Shown piece by piece: positions 35,011-47,970 of a stretch of DNA of 64,000 bases. Position 1 is the first letter of the stretch, and the number at the start of each line of letters is the position of its first letter. A model generated the notes under the pieces. That model did no database searches, was not told the DNA's origin, and saw nothing but the letters and a program-made list of their open reading frames with translations. Source of the DNA: Stenopsyche tienmushanensis (lineage: Eukaryota > Arthropoda > Insecta > Trichoptera > Stenopsychidae). The translations under genes and the position numbers were made by a program. The stretch lies in NCBI GenBank assembly GCA_008973525.1, contig WACJ01000266.1:62001-126000 (forward strand), in the 5' to 3' direction.

Positions 35011-37998
35011 TTGGAATATTTTATTGATTTTCTTGTAAAGACCGTAATTCAGAGAGGTATAATTTCGACTATTTGAAAATGAAAAAAGTATATATTTATT
35101 ATTATTATATATTATTTAAGTGCCTTTAAATATAAGTTAGGACTATCATACTCGGCACCAAAAAAATACTTGGCTTAAAGAAATCATTTCGCCCATATAT
35201 GCCCACCGGCCTAAATGAAGGACATAGTGTTGTTTTGTGTCATCGGCGACATATGAACCGTGGCATCTTTACATGCGCCAAAAAGCTAATGATCTCATTG
35301 ATGTACTTTGAAACGAAAATATATGATGTTTTTAACATGTTTTCATATTATCATCCGACTAGTCTTTAAATAATACAATCTTGTAGATAAATCTGATTGA
35401 GTTTTTGAGAAACGTTCCAAATATTTGAATTATTACGATGAGTAAAGGGATTAGTCAATATTGTGATTGTCATCGATTTGAAAATTTGAAAAGTCATCAA
35501 GATCGACATTATATAATAATAAACTGAACGATTGTATGATGTTATATTTTGCAAATTATGTTACAGATTTGATACATCATTGCACAATATCAAAGTTATA
35601 CACTCGGGCCTCATACAAAACAGTTATATAGTTTCGCAAAAACGTCGTGCAATACAAATCATATTTATTGTCCTTTGGTATTCATCCTCATAATATTATA
35701 CAGAAGAGCGTAGGGACCGCTTCAAAGGAACTAAACGTAAACAGTTATCGTCATGCATCGAGTTTCTACATTAAGCCGAGTGGTGAGCGAGAGTCGCCTA
35801 TCAAGTTGCGGCATCAAATCATATGGTGAGTGAGAGTCACCTCTCGAGTGCAAAGGATTAATAGTAAATTCTACAGAACTTGGCCTTCAGAAAACTTATG
35901 ATATTTCAAACAAAGATTTGTTAGCCAAAATTGTAAGCGAATGTAACAAATACCCCATTGCATTAGATTAAAATTGAAAGCTTATTCAAATATTTTATAG
36001 CTTTTTGTCACAATTAAAACGCCCTTTTAAGAAAAAATTGTACTTTCATGATTGCAGATTTATTTCTTTATAAAAGATCACTTGATATAAAAGATGATCC
36101 ATCATCCAACATAGGAAAATGGGAAATGGGGGGAAATGTATAAATCTAAAATCATCGTGTGACACGCAATTCTAGATTTCAAGAAATCCCTAATGAGACA
36201 TCAGTGATAACATTTTCTAGAATGATTCTCAAGCCGTCTATATTAATCTCGGATAATCATCTTGTTTTGTCACTTATACAGATGATAGTACTATGTACGG
36301 CGACGTGTTGTAGGGACGTGCCAATTTGTGTTGTGAGTGAGTCATCCTGTTGATACTACGGGCATCGGGAAGAGAAGGCCAATGACTCACTTTCGTACTA
36401 TCTCGCGTCATCAGAAAAATCGCGATTAATGACAGTCGCGAAAAATAGATGAATAACTGTCATTGCATTCCGTGCCGGTGTTGTCATTAGAGTGACTTGT
36501 GCAACACTCCCGATGCAATTATGATCCCGAAATACGTACACGATGACTCTCACATCCAGAATTTATTTCGGTTCGGCCATAAATACGTACTTTTGGCCGT
36601 GTGATATGATTGAGCCATGTGATGATACATCTGGTGATGTGATTTTTGAAATAGAAACGTGAACAATGCAACGTGAGACATTTTTGATCAAACATCCTTC
36701 TAGCAACGTCTTTTTTGAAATACATAGTATTTTGGATCATAGTTCGGAGAAAATAATTCTAATTAAAACTAAAATCTATCAGTTATATATTTGACTCACT
36801 CATAGTGAATAGTTTATGAACATTGTTATTGATTCGAGGTTGACGGAGATAAAGTTGTAAACACTCGACATGGATATGGATTGGATTTCTTCCATGTGGT
36901 GCGTAGCTTCTAATAATAAATGAGAAGTGCGTGAACATAGCTATCCATGTGAGAAGTATGCACGCATACCCTGTGTGTCCATGTGCTTTGTTGATGCTCG
37001 CACCGGAAACTGCACGCATTTCAATTCAAATGGTATATCATTCGGAATAATTGAGATTATTCATATTCTTTTTCTCCTTCTAATAATTTAATACATAATC
37101 AATAATATTATAAAAATTGTCCAAAAAATACGATGACCCTTGAAGAGAAATGGATTCATCAATACACCGTCATCGATTTCAGTTCCCCTATGTTCGTTAT
37201 CAGATAAGCATCCTATAGTAATACATAATGAGTATCGATTTTAATACCAAAATCGATTTTTATATGCAATATTTTTCGGTCGGTATGTGGAAATTTTCAT
37301 ATGGATAATATTGAGTGAGCCCAATCAACATCTGTGCGTTTCGATCATTGAAAGATGTATTTTTGAAGAATATCGTCATGGACAATGGATGACAAGTACA
37401 TCGACGAGACCTAGATAATAAGACGCAATCAATACAATATCGACATAAATCTATTACATGCCCAAAAAAGGTCAAAACATAAGCGTCGACCATCAGGAGT
37501 ATTGATTGGCGTGTGCTATTTTGATAATGTCTTATACAAATACAATTCTCATTTGAATCAAGTCCAAATATAAGCATGATCAACGTGAATTCAATTCTTA
37601 AACTCTAAACGAAGTGGAAAATTGGAGAATTTTGTCACTTTCAAAAGGCATACATTCGATTTATTTACATTATAAAATAGATGCTGGATTAAATATTTCA
37701 TAAGTTCACCATTGAATTCCCATCGATGACAGCACATGTTATCGGGTGGCTTAAGAAATTCCTATTGGGAAGTTTTATGTTGAAAGACGAATACTGGAAG
37801 CCCATTTATATTCAACATAAGTTATAATAGCATACCAAAAATAATCTGATCGTAAACACATATAAATAAGACTTCAAAATTCGCCCCTTTATTTAACAAT
37901 ATGTATTCATGGTCGTTAGTCAAATTAAAATCCAGGAATTCAAGTAAACAAAATACATAATTATGACTTGAGTAAACTGAAATTTGGGTTTATAACAA
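35011..37998. other. Unassigned region; one TTAA-flanked fragment
   Basis: 35775-35857 lies between TTAA at 35771-35774 and 35858-35861, and carries 18-bp direct repeats GGTGAG(C/T)GAGAGTC(G/A)CCT at 35782 and 35825 and a TTTGCACTCGAGA end like that at 2863. It is probably a piggyBac-type end. Minus-strand frames at 36519-36740, 36783-37019 and 37260-37583 are unrecognised. Confidence 0.4.
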
Positions 37999-38000
37999 TA

Positions 38001-38422
38001 CAGCAGAGCCGCGGTAATCCGACTCCGATGCACCCGTAATCCGACATTCTAATACAATACATACGGTAAAGCTTCGTCAATGTTAAAAATACAAAAGTAT
38101 GAATATGGACGTCTTAAATCGTAATGAATATTTTTGTACATTACCAAGTGAGTACGGCGTAGGAAAATCCATAATTATGATACAAAAAAGAAACGCGAAA
38201 ACATTGAAAAGTTCGTCTCCGCCATTGATTAATGGTCAGGCAAGAGACAAACTTTCAAGAAAACTAAACATCCTGAAGTGGAGGAAGCTTTGTATATGTG
38301 GTTTCTTCGGGATAAAAACAGGCATATACTTATTTCTGTATTTCTGGTGGATCGGGAGCACTACTCTATAGTCCGATAAATTGGACAATCAAAACGTTTG
38401 TCGGATTACAGCAGGTCTGCTG
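38001..38422 (+). mobile_element. Deleted pogo-like element, copy 1
   Basis: Ends CAGCAGAGCCGCGGTAATCC and inverse of CAGCAGACCTGCTGTAATCC, with TA at 37999-38000 and 38423-38424. Inside, + strand 38099-38300 encodes PSEYGVGKSIIMIQKRNAK, the helix-turn-helix start of pogo/jerky-type transposases. A following frame reads KHPEVEEALYMWFL. The rest of the gene is deleted. Confidence 0.88.
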
Positions 38423-38492
38423 TATTGTCTGAAGTATTGATTAAACAACACAATTAACAGGATAAATATAGAGTAAAAGTTATAGTATCATT

Positions 38493-38818
38493 CAGGGCCG
38501 GAACTAGGATATGATGCGCCCGTGGCAAGAATCTGAATTGAATTATTATATTTGGATGTGATAGAGAGAGATTTGAAGTGCTGCGAAGGAGATTTGCAGA
38601 CTTATCTGGGGCAATAAGCAAGTAGGATCTGCAAAAGGAATATCCCATGAAAGTTACCAAAAATGACTGCTATCAATGCGTTAATGTGCCGCATTGAGAG
38701 TTGCATGCAAAAAAACCGCGTGCAATTCTCAATCGGGTCGGAATCCTGCGTTTTGCGCCCCAAGCCCAATTGCGCCCGTGGCAAGCGCCTGCTTTGCCAC
38801 GCCCTATTTACCACCCTG
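38493..38818. mobile_element. 326-bp hAT-type MITE
   Basis: Starts CAGGGCCGGAACTAGG and ends CACGCCCTATTTACCACCCTG-like, with subterminal GCGCCCGTGGCAAG at both ends. Flanks GTATCATT (38485-38492) and GTATTATT (38819-38826) are an 8-bp target duplication with one change. Related ends occur at 49650 and 63878. Confidence 0.85.
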
Positions 38819-38826
38819 GTATTATT

Positions 38827-40333
38827 AGATGGATCTAATCAAACAAGAATGGGGAAATTCACATAGTATATGTGAATTTCCGATGTCAATTAATACAATA
38901 ATTAAGAATATTTGAATATTCCCTGTGTTCAAACAAAATTTAATACTAATTATATTTAATTCTACATTCAAATGGAATCCAATCAAACAATATTTATTTA
39001 TTTATTTATAAATTCTCTTATCATCTCATTTCATTTAAAAATAAATAACGCTTGACATAGACCACAGTCCCCTGTATCGATTTTTCAGAAAATGCTTAAT
39101 ATTTCAATATTTTCTAGAGCAAAATTTGGATTCATCCGTGGTTATTTTTATTGACCAGCTAGATATCTATTTCTTTGATAAGATTTGATCAATACACAAG
39201 CAAAAAGTAGTCTGGACAACTTTTTTAGGATGACTTGCCCAGTTTACTGAGAAATGCTCAAATATATGCGTCCGTTAGTCCATATTTGGTTCCATGATGC
39301 ATTTTATGAATCAAACTGTAGCTTTCGACGCATTTCTGACGCCAAGAGGTCGGCTATCTTCGCCACTGCGACTTAACGATCGCATTGTTCGCACGCGAAC
39401 CCATAGTTGAGGGCATCGCGGCGCAATCCGTAACAATGGTCCCGACGCACGAGCTGGCTGCGATGAACGACAGAATACGCTTATGATTTCATACGATCAA
39501 TAGAATTTGAAATTAGGCAGATACTAGAGGTGATCAGTAACACCTCATGGGACGTGGCGTTATCATCCAAGTATCACTGCTCCTTTGCAGAAAAAAATAG
39601 AAAATCCGAAACCGATAGGCTTGCATTTTTAACAGGATTTCCTTCCACGCTACATAACAATTGATTTGTTGTTAATCTTTTTAGACGTGCATTATCTTCA
39701 AATGCATTTTCAACAATCGACATGAATTTATAGCAACAGCTTCTGAGTTTCAGACTCAGACAGGTTCTGTATCGGTTTTCGTTCCGGCATAAATAACGGT
39801 TTAACCGGTTATCGGTTTAGTTCCGGTTCGAAACCCTGCCTACAGGCATAAGACACGGATGTCTAGGCGGCTATTCATAATATTCACATTAAATGGTAAA
39901 ATTGTCCAAATCCAAATGCCATGGTGTGATAATCAACTGGGGCGCAATTAAATCGTGACATTGAAGAATCAAATAATGTCTTGTACCAACATATAAATCA
40001 CAACCGTTTTCATAACGACACCTTTATGAACGTTACTCAAGTGCATCGAATCGATTCTGCCGTAGAATTCTTTAATGAATGAACATGTTCCAATTTCTAG
40101 ACGGTGATATTTTACAGTTAAGTGCATGAGTAGAATGACATCATTGGACAAGGGCTAGTACTCCAAATATGGTTAATAATCACATGGTTCAACTAATTCT
40201 ACATCTATTATGTGCAATGGCTGCTGTGAAGCTGATTGCTAAACACGTTTCCAACAGTGACCCTGAATTCTGTCTTCGATTCATTTTCTTAGGCCATATG
40301 TACAGATGCAATCAGTTCAAAGGAATCTTGATA
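38827..40333. other. Unassigned spacer with AACCG-rich hAT end
   Basis: 39763-39838 is rich in CGGTTT/TTCCGG and ends GGTTCGAAACCCTG, a hAT terminus shared with 48387, 55206 and 60913. Position 39340-39480 is GC-richer than its surroundings but has no recognisable content. Confidence 0.45.
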
Positions 40334-40430
40334 CAGTAGACTCGATTATCCGGGGGACTGCCGGGAGGAAAAAACACGGATAACTGGAAAACAAGGATAA
40401 TCCAAATCATCAAATTTCTACTTGTTTTTG
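40334..40430. mobile_element. pogo/Tigger-type terminal end
   Basis: TA followed by CAGTAGACTCGATTATCCGG and a GGATAAC subterminal motif. It is the same type as the end at 48326. No partner end is clear. Confidence 0.55.
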
Positions 40431-40569
40431 ATTAAAATATTATATTTACTGATTGAAATTGTCATGACATATATCATTATGACCTGTGCAGGTTCTTGAT
40501 GTCTTATGACCACTCACTGTTCCAAATTATTAATAAAACTTAGCCCAAAACGCTATCATTTTTGAATAC

Positions 40570-40822
40570 ATTCATTGTCTTTTCGCTTTAAGTTTTCTCT
40601 CTCTCTGCTTATACAAGAGATCGTATGAATTTTGGCCAGGAAGAGATGCTGTTTTTTTTATAACGCTATTATTACGTTTCGCAATGTTGCCAGAACCATT
40701 GAAACGATTAATGGTATGTTACACAAACATTTTGCCCAAGATGTGCAAGCTCACGAATAATAGCCGGTTGGGACTTGCTAGCCAAATATAATGCAATCAT
40801 ATTATTACGCTTAAATTCCATT
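40570..40822 (-). pseudogene. Tc1-like transposase helix-turn-helix relic
   Basis: The minus strand opens MEFKRNNMIALYLASKSQPA and continues IIRELAHLGQNVC, then in another frame NRFNGSGNIAKRN. This is the order of the N-terminal DNA-binding domain of Tc1-like transposases (VIALY.AGK....I.R.L......TI.R...TG). Frameshifts and loss of the catalytic part make it a relic. It may belong with the catalytic fragment type at 17.0 kb. Confidence 0.6.
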
Positions 40823-41324
40823 ACGAATATCTATTTTTATTATTAAGTTAAAACAAAGCTTGTAAACTGTGTAAAAAACGCTAATATCATTGGCTTGCCA
40901 ACCACAAATGAATTACATTTGTAGCACTTGATTTGACTAATTATGCTCATTATTACATCAAATTTTAAAACTCCAAATGTTATTATTCTGTTTTCCAAAT
41001 TTCAAGTATATATAACGTATTTTATTGATGAGTGTTGTGACAAAAGCAACATTTCTCAATATAAAATCGTTGTTCTTTATTATAAAAATGTTCCAGATGA
41101 CATCCTCAAGAGCGTCTGAATCACGTTAAAAAAGATTCTTGAAATAAAATGTAGACCATAGATTATATTAGTGATGCAAAATGTTTATAAAACCATTTGG
41201 CAAGAAGCTGACGACTGTTACAGAAACAATGAAACTACCAACAATTTTCTGGAGGAGAAAATTGTAAGAGAAATCAAAAATAAATTTAATAGTTGTTAAA
41301 GCAATTACTTATTGTTATTATCTG

Positions 41325-42125
41325 CCACTCAATTTGTCGGACTATAGAGTACTGTAATCGGAAAAAATATGTAAATGGTGAGATATCAGATGCCTTGCCA
41401 ACATACAAAAGGATTCATTAAGATTTAGGCGGTCCGAAATCATACTTTTGAATTTTTTACATTGACAAAGCTTTACCGTATACACTCAAACATCTTTTTG
41501 TGCGACTTTTTTTTGTGCGATTTCGAAGTTATGCGGTTTTTTCTAAAGCATTTTTTTTTATTTTGGATAAAATAGGAAATAAATCATCTACACTAACTGA
41601 AATTTGGAAAAATGTAATTTAGGACTGTGTAAATCATATTGCATCTGCTATCACTGAATTAATTCTGGTTTAAATTTTTGAAAAAATTGATTTCGTTTTT
41701 TTTGTATTTTTCCAATGTTTTGATTTCAAAAAATATATTCTTCAAAGGAATTTTCAAAATTCCAGCTATTTACGGAGCTATAGCTATTTTAGCGCGGCAA
41801 CTTGGCCACATGAACGCGTTTTTCAACGCGGTTGACATCATATCTTAAGTTTTAATTAATTAATTTACTTCAAACTGGGTACGAATCTTTTCTATATAGC
41901 CCTCTATTATTCCTACCAGATTTATGTCAAAATTATTTTTTTAACTATTTAAAAAAAATTAAACTGTTTTTAATCTTTCTAAGTAAGTTATAGCTTTTTT
42001 TGTGCGATTTTCCGCGGAACGCATCTACCGCACAAAAAAATGTTTAAGTGTATATGTATTCTATTAGAATGTCGGACTACGGAGGCGTCGGATTAAACTG
42101 GGGTCGGATTACCGCGGGTCTGTTG
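41325..42125 (-). mobile_element. pogo-like element, copy 2 (split by a MITE)
   Basis: The right end is the inverse of CAGACCCGCGGTAATCC with TA following (42126-42127). The pieces on both sides of the insert match copy 1 in inverse order (TTTACATTGACAAAGC; GAATGTCGGACTACGG; GTCGGACTATAGAGTA). The left end is truncated. Confidence 0.75.
41481..42052. mobile_element. 572-bp TA-flanked MITE nested in pogo copy 2
   Basis: Starts TACACTCAAACATCTTTTTG and ends as the inverse of TACACTTAAACATTTTTTTG, TA on both sides (41479-41480, 42053-42054). The empty site is visible in pogo copy 1 (about 38066-38075). Same family as 17396-18225. Confidence 0.9.
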
Positions 42126-45100
42126 TATATAAATGAAGATATCTGCTCACGGGCATATTTCTATTGGCAGAAACAAGTAAATACATTTTTTCAATCTCTA
42201 TTACTATTTAAAAATCTAATGTCTGTTTGCAATTTTGGTCAACAAGTTTTTGTATAAAAGATGCTCATTTTGTCAAAAAGTCGTGCTCCGTAAAATGTAT
42301 CGTCAGCATTAAATTAACTGATAATGAGCGATCAATATCATACTGGATGCAGCAGGGAAATTACCTTTTTTCAAAAATGAATTACATATACAGTATATGA
42401 GATATCAGTATAATTATTTTTTGCATATTACGCAGAGACATTTAAAGATAATCTACTGCATAATCGTTATTAAACTTTCATAATATAAAAATGTTAGTTT
42501 CTGTTCTTTTGAATGAATGCCTTTTTTGCATTCTTGGAATAACCGTCGTTTCAGGGCATTCGATTCAAATAAGGTAGTTTCCCTGCCATATCGCATTAGA
42601 CGCAAATGCTTCAGTTCAAGCACATTTTCAGCCATGATGGTTATTCTAAGTTTAGCTTTCCTTAGATTTAATTATTTTTTCCATCACATATTGTCATTTC
42701 TACGACCCACATCCAGACTTTCGACCCGAACGCAATATTTGATCCCGCACGACTTGCCAAACTCCAAATCTCCTGTCATTTTATTACTCTTTTCCGCATC
42801 TCAAAACGACTGTGAATAATTACTCTACTGAAATCATAATAAAAATCCAACTCAACTATGTGCACAAACGTAAATCTTAATGAAACTGGAGTATGATCGA
42901 TAAACAAGGAGGACGCCCACGTTTGTTTAAAATTTTATTACGGCATCGCAACACTAATTAATCAGGATTTCTTTGTATTTCAACACATTTTGATCAGATT
43001 GTATAAATATTGAAGCACACGAGTGTAGCTAAATGGTTTGATTCAATTGCAGACATGACCCATTACAACTTTGTATATGTTGAAGCTCATTTTCGCGTTA
43101 TTTTTGGATATTTAGGGATTTGCATTTCGACCCATCCAAAAATATAGGTTAAAACCAATATGCATGATTTATAGTTTAGTGATGTCAGAAACGCTAAAAT
43201 TTATTATCTAGTCATGTTTATAATTAGGTCTTTGGAACGGAGCCCGAAACTGGAACAAGAGCTGGAATGACGTTTAGATTCTGAAGAAAATAATATTTTT
43301 TATGTTTCGCCGATTATGAAATGCAAAATGAATCAATTTATAGATCTCCAACATTGCATAAAGATTGTTTTCTTAAAGATTTGACTTTATAATATATTAA
43401 AAAACATAAGGATACTATGATCAAAAGCTTCAAATGTCCCAAGACATTGAATTAAGGATCCAAATCAAAATAACTAGTCGAAGACGATTCATAAGTCCAA
43501 TTGATGATGTTGGATCCACACTTTATAACATTGATTAGTATTATATTTACTAGTAAATACACGAGGATTCACATGTGAAATAAATTCTATATTATGTTCA
43601 CTGAATTATAATGACGTTATATCGTCAATCATCAATATTAGATATGTGATCGGAGAGTTGTTTGATTGGAGCATCTCTAAACGTTTAAAAATGTATCTGG
43701 TATTCTTCAACTTTCGTTCGATTCCAACATAAATTTTGATCGTTGATTAGATTGGCTTGTATCTTCTGCAGAAAACATTCACATTTGTGTATAAATATAG
43801 CCAGGTTCATATTATTTTTGGCATGCTGAATCGTAAAAAAGATTGGAATTCCTCTGGATCGATACCAGCTACAATCGATCTCGAGAATTTCGCGGAAATA
43901 TTTCTCAAGACAATTATGTCTTAACATCTGTCACGAGATGATTGAGAGTCGATTGCCCACAAATAGACATATTATTTCCATGCAATTTATAATGGAAGTT
44001 CTATCTGAAGCTGATTTATCATTATTGTGTAAAATTTAAGAATTTTCCATGTCTAAAGGTCCACTTGAAGGACGATTGTGCGAAATTAAAATCAAAACAC
44101 CAGATTACCATCTTCACGAAAAACATCTGCTTTTCCAATGTGCCAATTTTTTTATGTTCATAACCGTCGAAAGATATTCGAAATAGAATGTTGCATTGCG
44201 TCCATTTTTTTTCTAAAAGTACAATTTTTCTCTCGTGGCAATCTATTTTCATTGATCAAAAATAAGACATATCTATGTATTTTATTTTTAATGATTCATT
44301 CAACGCTGAACATTCAAATCACTCGCGTGCAATTAATTAAGTGAAAATAAACACAATTTGAAACTAAACTACATATTAGCTTCCAGAGAAGTGTTGGAAA
44401 TGTAAATTAATTCGTCAGGATCGAATCTGGGCGGTAGAAAATAAAACTATCGTGCCAATAAGATTGGTTGATCTGAAGCCATTGAAGCTGATCTCGTCGA
44501 AAGTTCAATCGAATTTACTGCTTCTGAAATGATCATTCAATTATAAATGAAAACGACTATGAAATTAAAAGACACTTTTGAAAAAATCAGCGAAATTTTC
44601 GATAACATGCCTATTATTGAAGACGTGTCTAAATTGGCTCGAACAATTTCCTATCTCCGATTGATCCGTCAATGAAAATCTTCGATAAACAAGTATCCAA
44701 AAGCAATGTACATGCTTAGTGAAAGCGTTCCAATAAATAAATCCTATTTCTGCTTATTTTCTATCAGTGATATCATGGATATTTCATCATCCTGGTTTAT
44801 GTAAGCACACATGTGAGCAAAATATTATTATGACATTGGCAATGAAATCACCACTTGGCGAGAGTAGCCACTGAAAAAATTGAAACAAGAGTTGTGAAAG
44901 CGAAAATAAACACGTGAATAATTAAAAACCACACACGGAATTGCACAAAGCGAAAAATAAACAGGTGAGCGGATTAAGCTTCCAAAACTACAGAATTTAT
45001 CGCCTCTGCTACAGTTCGCTATTCGAGCGATTATTCTCGTCACACTTTATTTGCAAAGCTCTACATTTTTCTAAAAATATGGCGGGTGAATCATGCGATG

Positions 45101-45432
45101 ATGCATTGCAAAAAATTGTATTTTAAGATGAACCCCCGTTGGTCGTTCCAGTTTTGCGACTTTCCGAGTGGAATATTATGTTTCAGAGACGTGGATGTCA
45201 CTTTCTTTTGATTTAAGCACATATTTCATATCCTAAATATACACGAAAAACTTTGCGAGCGCGTTGTAAATCCACGGTGCTTTAATTGCGATCAAAAAAT
45301 TATGAAAAACACCGAGATGATTACGCAATTTCGATGCAGAAGAAGACGTATAATTCAATTTTCACACATCTTGAATTCAAATAAATATGAGATATTCCTG
45401 ATTTTCGGAGAGTTGAAGAGTGTTTATTTATG
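42126..45432. other. Unassigned AT-rich region
   Basis: Short frames only (largest 100 codons, 42517-42819). Minus-strand frames at 43685-43927 and 44022-44252 are unrecognised and lack start context. No repeat of this window maps here. Confidence 0.4.
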
Positions 45433-45820
45433 TATAAGGTTGTCCCATAAGTGTCTTTCGCAAATGAACACAGATCTTATCATAGCCATGATTGAAGAAA
45501 ACCCGCGATATACTGTTCGCGAAAAAGCTAACAAGTTAGAAATTCCACGAACATCAGTCCATAATCATCCGACAAAATTGGGCTACATCAATCGTTCAGA
45601 TGTGTGGCTTCTTCATGAACTGACTGACTCAAATAAACTTCAGAGCATTTCAACATGCGATCTTCTTCTCTAACGACATAATAGCTAACATTTTTGAAGA
45701 GACATCACTGGAGATGAAAGTTGGATACTCCATGAGAATATCCAACATAAACCGTCTCGGACCAAGGGTACAGAAGCTTTAACTGTAGCTAAATCTGACC
45801 TACACTAGATGACAATATAA
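45433..45820 (+). pseudogene. mariner 5' end and N-terminal transposase relic
   Basis: A terminus-like AAGGTTGTCCCATAAGTGTC is followed by a frame LIIAMIEENPRYTVREKANK, IPRTSVHNHPTKLGYINRSD and VWLLHELTDSNK, the helix-turn-helix and linker of mariner transposases (W.PH.LT). After a frameshift TGDESWILHENIQHK gives the first catalytic region. The sequence stops soon after; the C-terminal half is missing. A different subfamily from the mariners at 23-27 kb. Confidence 0.8.
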
Positions 45821-46004
45821 GTATGAAAATGAAAATCAACCGCATCATGTAGAGTGCGTAGAGTTGACTGTATTTGCAAGAAATGGTTATACAGTTCAGG
45901 GTAGTTGACATTATGTTGTAAGTGACATTTAAAGCAAAATTTAAAAGAGGACACATTAAATATTTGTTATTTTTAGTATATAAATAATTTAAAAAATTAT
46001 GATT

Positions 46005-46791
46005 GAATTATAAATATAATGTTTTGCTTCAAATTAATATTATAGGACTTGATCTTAATCTTGCTCTTAAGACAATCAATGTAAAATATCACAAGAAAAG
46101 TCTGCTATAAAGTACATATCTGTACAATATAAGTATTGTATTTGAATTCACAACACACGTCTTCGTATAGAAGCTGTTCGGATGAAAGTTGAAATCCATA
46201 AGGGTCATATTTATTTAATATTACTTCATTCATATACTTTGCCCTTATGAATTTTCAGGCAAGGGAAATCGATGTCGTAGTTCTGGAAAACGCCAGTAGA
46301 TATCAGCACAATGCTATCAAATACACCCGCGGTATGGCGCAGCCTCACATAGACAACCCGATCTCGGACTCCGCTTCGGCAGGAAACTAATTGATTTTGC
46401 CCACTAAAAGTTCTACGTTCGGGAACGATAGTACCGTGAGTCGGATCCCCTATGTGGAACTTTTAGAGGGAAGAATTAATTGGTTTCACAAAAATACCTC
46501 ACAATACTCGCTAGACGAGCCCTCGCTTAAGCGGGATTCGTTGTCGACGCGTATATCGTTATGCGAGGACTCGCACTCGAGTTCTCGCCTTAACGCATAT
46601 ACGGTTGATACGAACCCCCGTTTGAACGAGCCTTCGTCCTCGACTCGTATGTCGTTAATACGGGCACTCGTTTGTGCGAGTCCCTTATTAGCGCACATGC
46701 GTTCGTGACGGACGATGCTACGAACAATTGTTTCTATGGTTTTTTTTGTAATAATAGTGTTAAATTAGTTGTTAGAGTGAAAAAATATATA
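46005..46791 (-). repeat. CTCG palindrome repeat family, copy 6 (most complete)
   Basis: Inverted. It has both edges: 5' (46791) TATTTTTTCACTCTAACAAC and 3' (about 46005) GAAGCAAAACATTATATTTA. Length about 790 bp. It contains the palindrome part (46500-46690), hairpin 46383-46487 and the CATAAGGG/CCCTTATG pair. No terminal inverted repeats and no clear target duplication. Confidence 0.85.
46383..46487 (-). other. Long imperfect hairpin in CTCG repeat copy 6
   Basis: Arms GAAACTAATTGATTTTGCC and, opposite, TTAATTGGTTTC; core CTAAAAGTTC against GAACTTTTAG. Confidence 0.75.
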
Positions 46792-46792
46792 C

Positions 46793-47086
46793 ATGGTATC
46801 AGGGAACTTGAAATTCATGGGGAAAAGCTTTCTAAAGCTAGAAATAATTAAAGAAATATCTGCCTCAGAAGAACAAATTCGAGAAGACGAAGAAGAGATT
46901 TGCGAGGAGGGAGATATTAGTCCTACAAATTCTAAAGTTTTTCTGTGTTTAGATGTCACCGTGAAATGGCTTGAGAACCAAGAAGAACGTAATTCAGGAC
47001 AACTTATACATATTAACACATTATTGGCGGATTACTTGCGCAGACCGCATATATTCTCATTTTTTAAATTCTCACTAAAATACGCT
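46793..47086 (+). pseudogene. pogo/Tigger-type transposase C-terminal fragment
   Basis: The 98-codon frame has an acidic stretch (SASEEQIREDEEEICEEGD) followed by DVTVKWLENQEERNSGQLIH, then LLADYLRR. The motif W-L-E-x-Q-x-E...Q-L...L...R is the conserved C-terminus of pogo/jerky-type proteins. It abuts the CTCG copy 6 edge upstream and is cut by the TTAA transposon at 47086. The matching pogo 3' terminus is probably at 48326. Confidence 0.6.
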
Positions 47087-47089
47087 TAA

Positions 47090-47970
47090 GGCGTCTTCTC
47101 ACTTTAGGCACCTCAAAAATGGGCTATTTTCGCGATTTTTTTTCGAGGATTTTCGCTAAAAATTTTGAAATAAAATGGATCTTATGTAATAAACACATCT
47201 TTCAAGTACATGAAAAAAGTTTTATTTTTATTTTTTTGAACAATTATTATAATAAAACAGTAGCATCGAAAAACCCGCGTAGAAATGTTATGTTCGTGGC
47301 TTGTTGATGGTATCTCCGAGATGGGTCATTTGAAACAAAAAAATAAAACGGTTTTAGATTCAGTATATCAGTGGCTATAGCGCATATCATCAGATTTTTG
47401 ATATTTGTGAAAATAACAAAATGGCGCACGTTTTTCGAAAAAGTAAAAAAAAAAACGCGTTTTTTTTGCAGTTTTTTGTAAAAAAAAAAATACTTAAAAT
47501 CAAAATTTCAAAAATCTGATGATATGCGCTATAGCCATAACTATGAAGAATATGTCATTCAAATTTCATGACAATCGGCCGGATAGTTTGCGAAATTTCA
47601 TCAACAAGCCACCGAAAAACCTTGTTTTGAGATAAACGCGTTTAAAGTTTTGGTTGCAGAAAAATTGCCCAGACACAGCTGTTGAAACACTCGTTGTTAT
47701 TTTGGGTATTTCCTCCGAAGATCTTCATAAATTGATTTCAAAACCTCGTGAACATCCTCAGCTAGAGCAGGAGGATGCTTAAAAGTTTCGATCTGATTGT
47801 TTTTCACCACTTTCTTGTACTTGCACCATGAGTCTGAATATCATGGTGCTCTTAGGTAGTCACCTAACGGTCGCCCAAAAATGTAGTTAGACTTGTCCGA
47901 TCTTTATGAAATTTCGATATAACATTTTTGAAGATATTTACTTTTTAAATTTGTAAAGTGAGAAGACGCC
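47090..47970 (-). mobile_element. TTAA-flanked DNA transposon relic, copy 2
   Basis: Same ends as copy 1 (GGCGTCTTCTCACTTTA), TTAA on the left (47086-47089) and TTAG on the right (47971-47974), one base off. 881 bp. The same minus-strand TQNNNECFN fragment is present at about 47660-47690. It lies inside the pogo relic. Confidence 0.78.
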
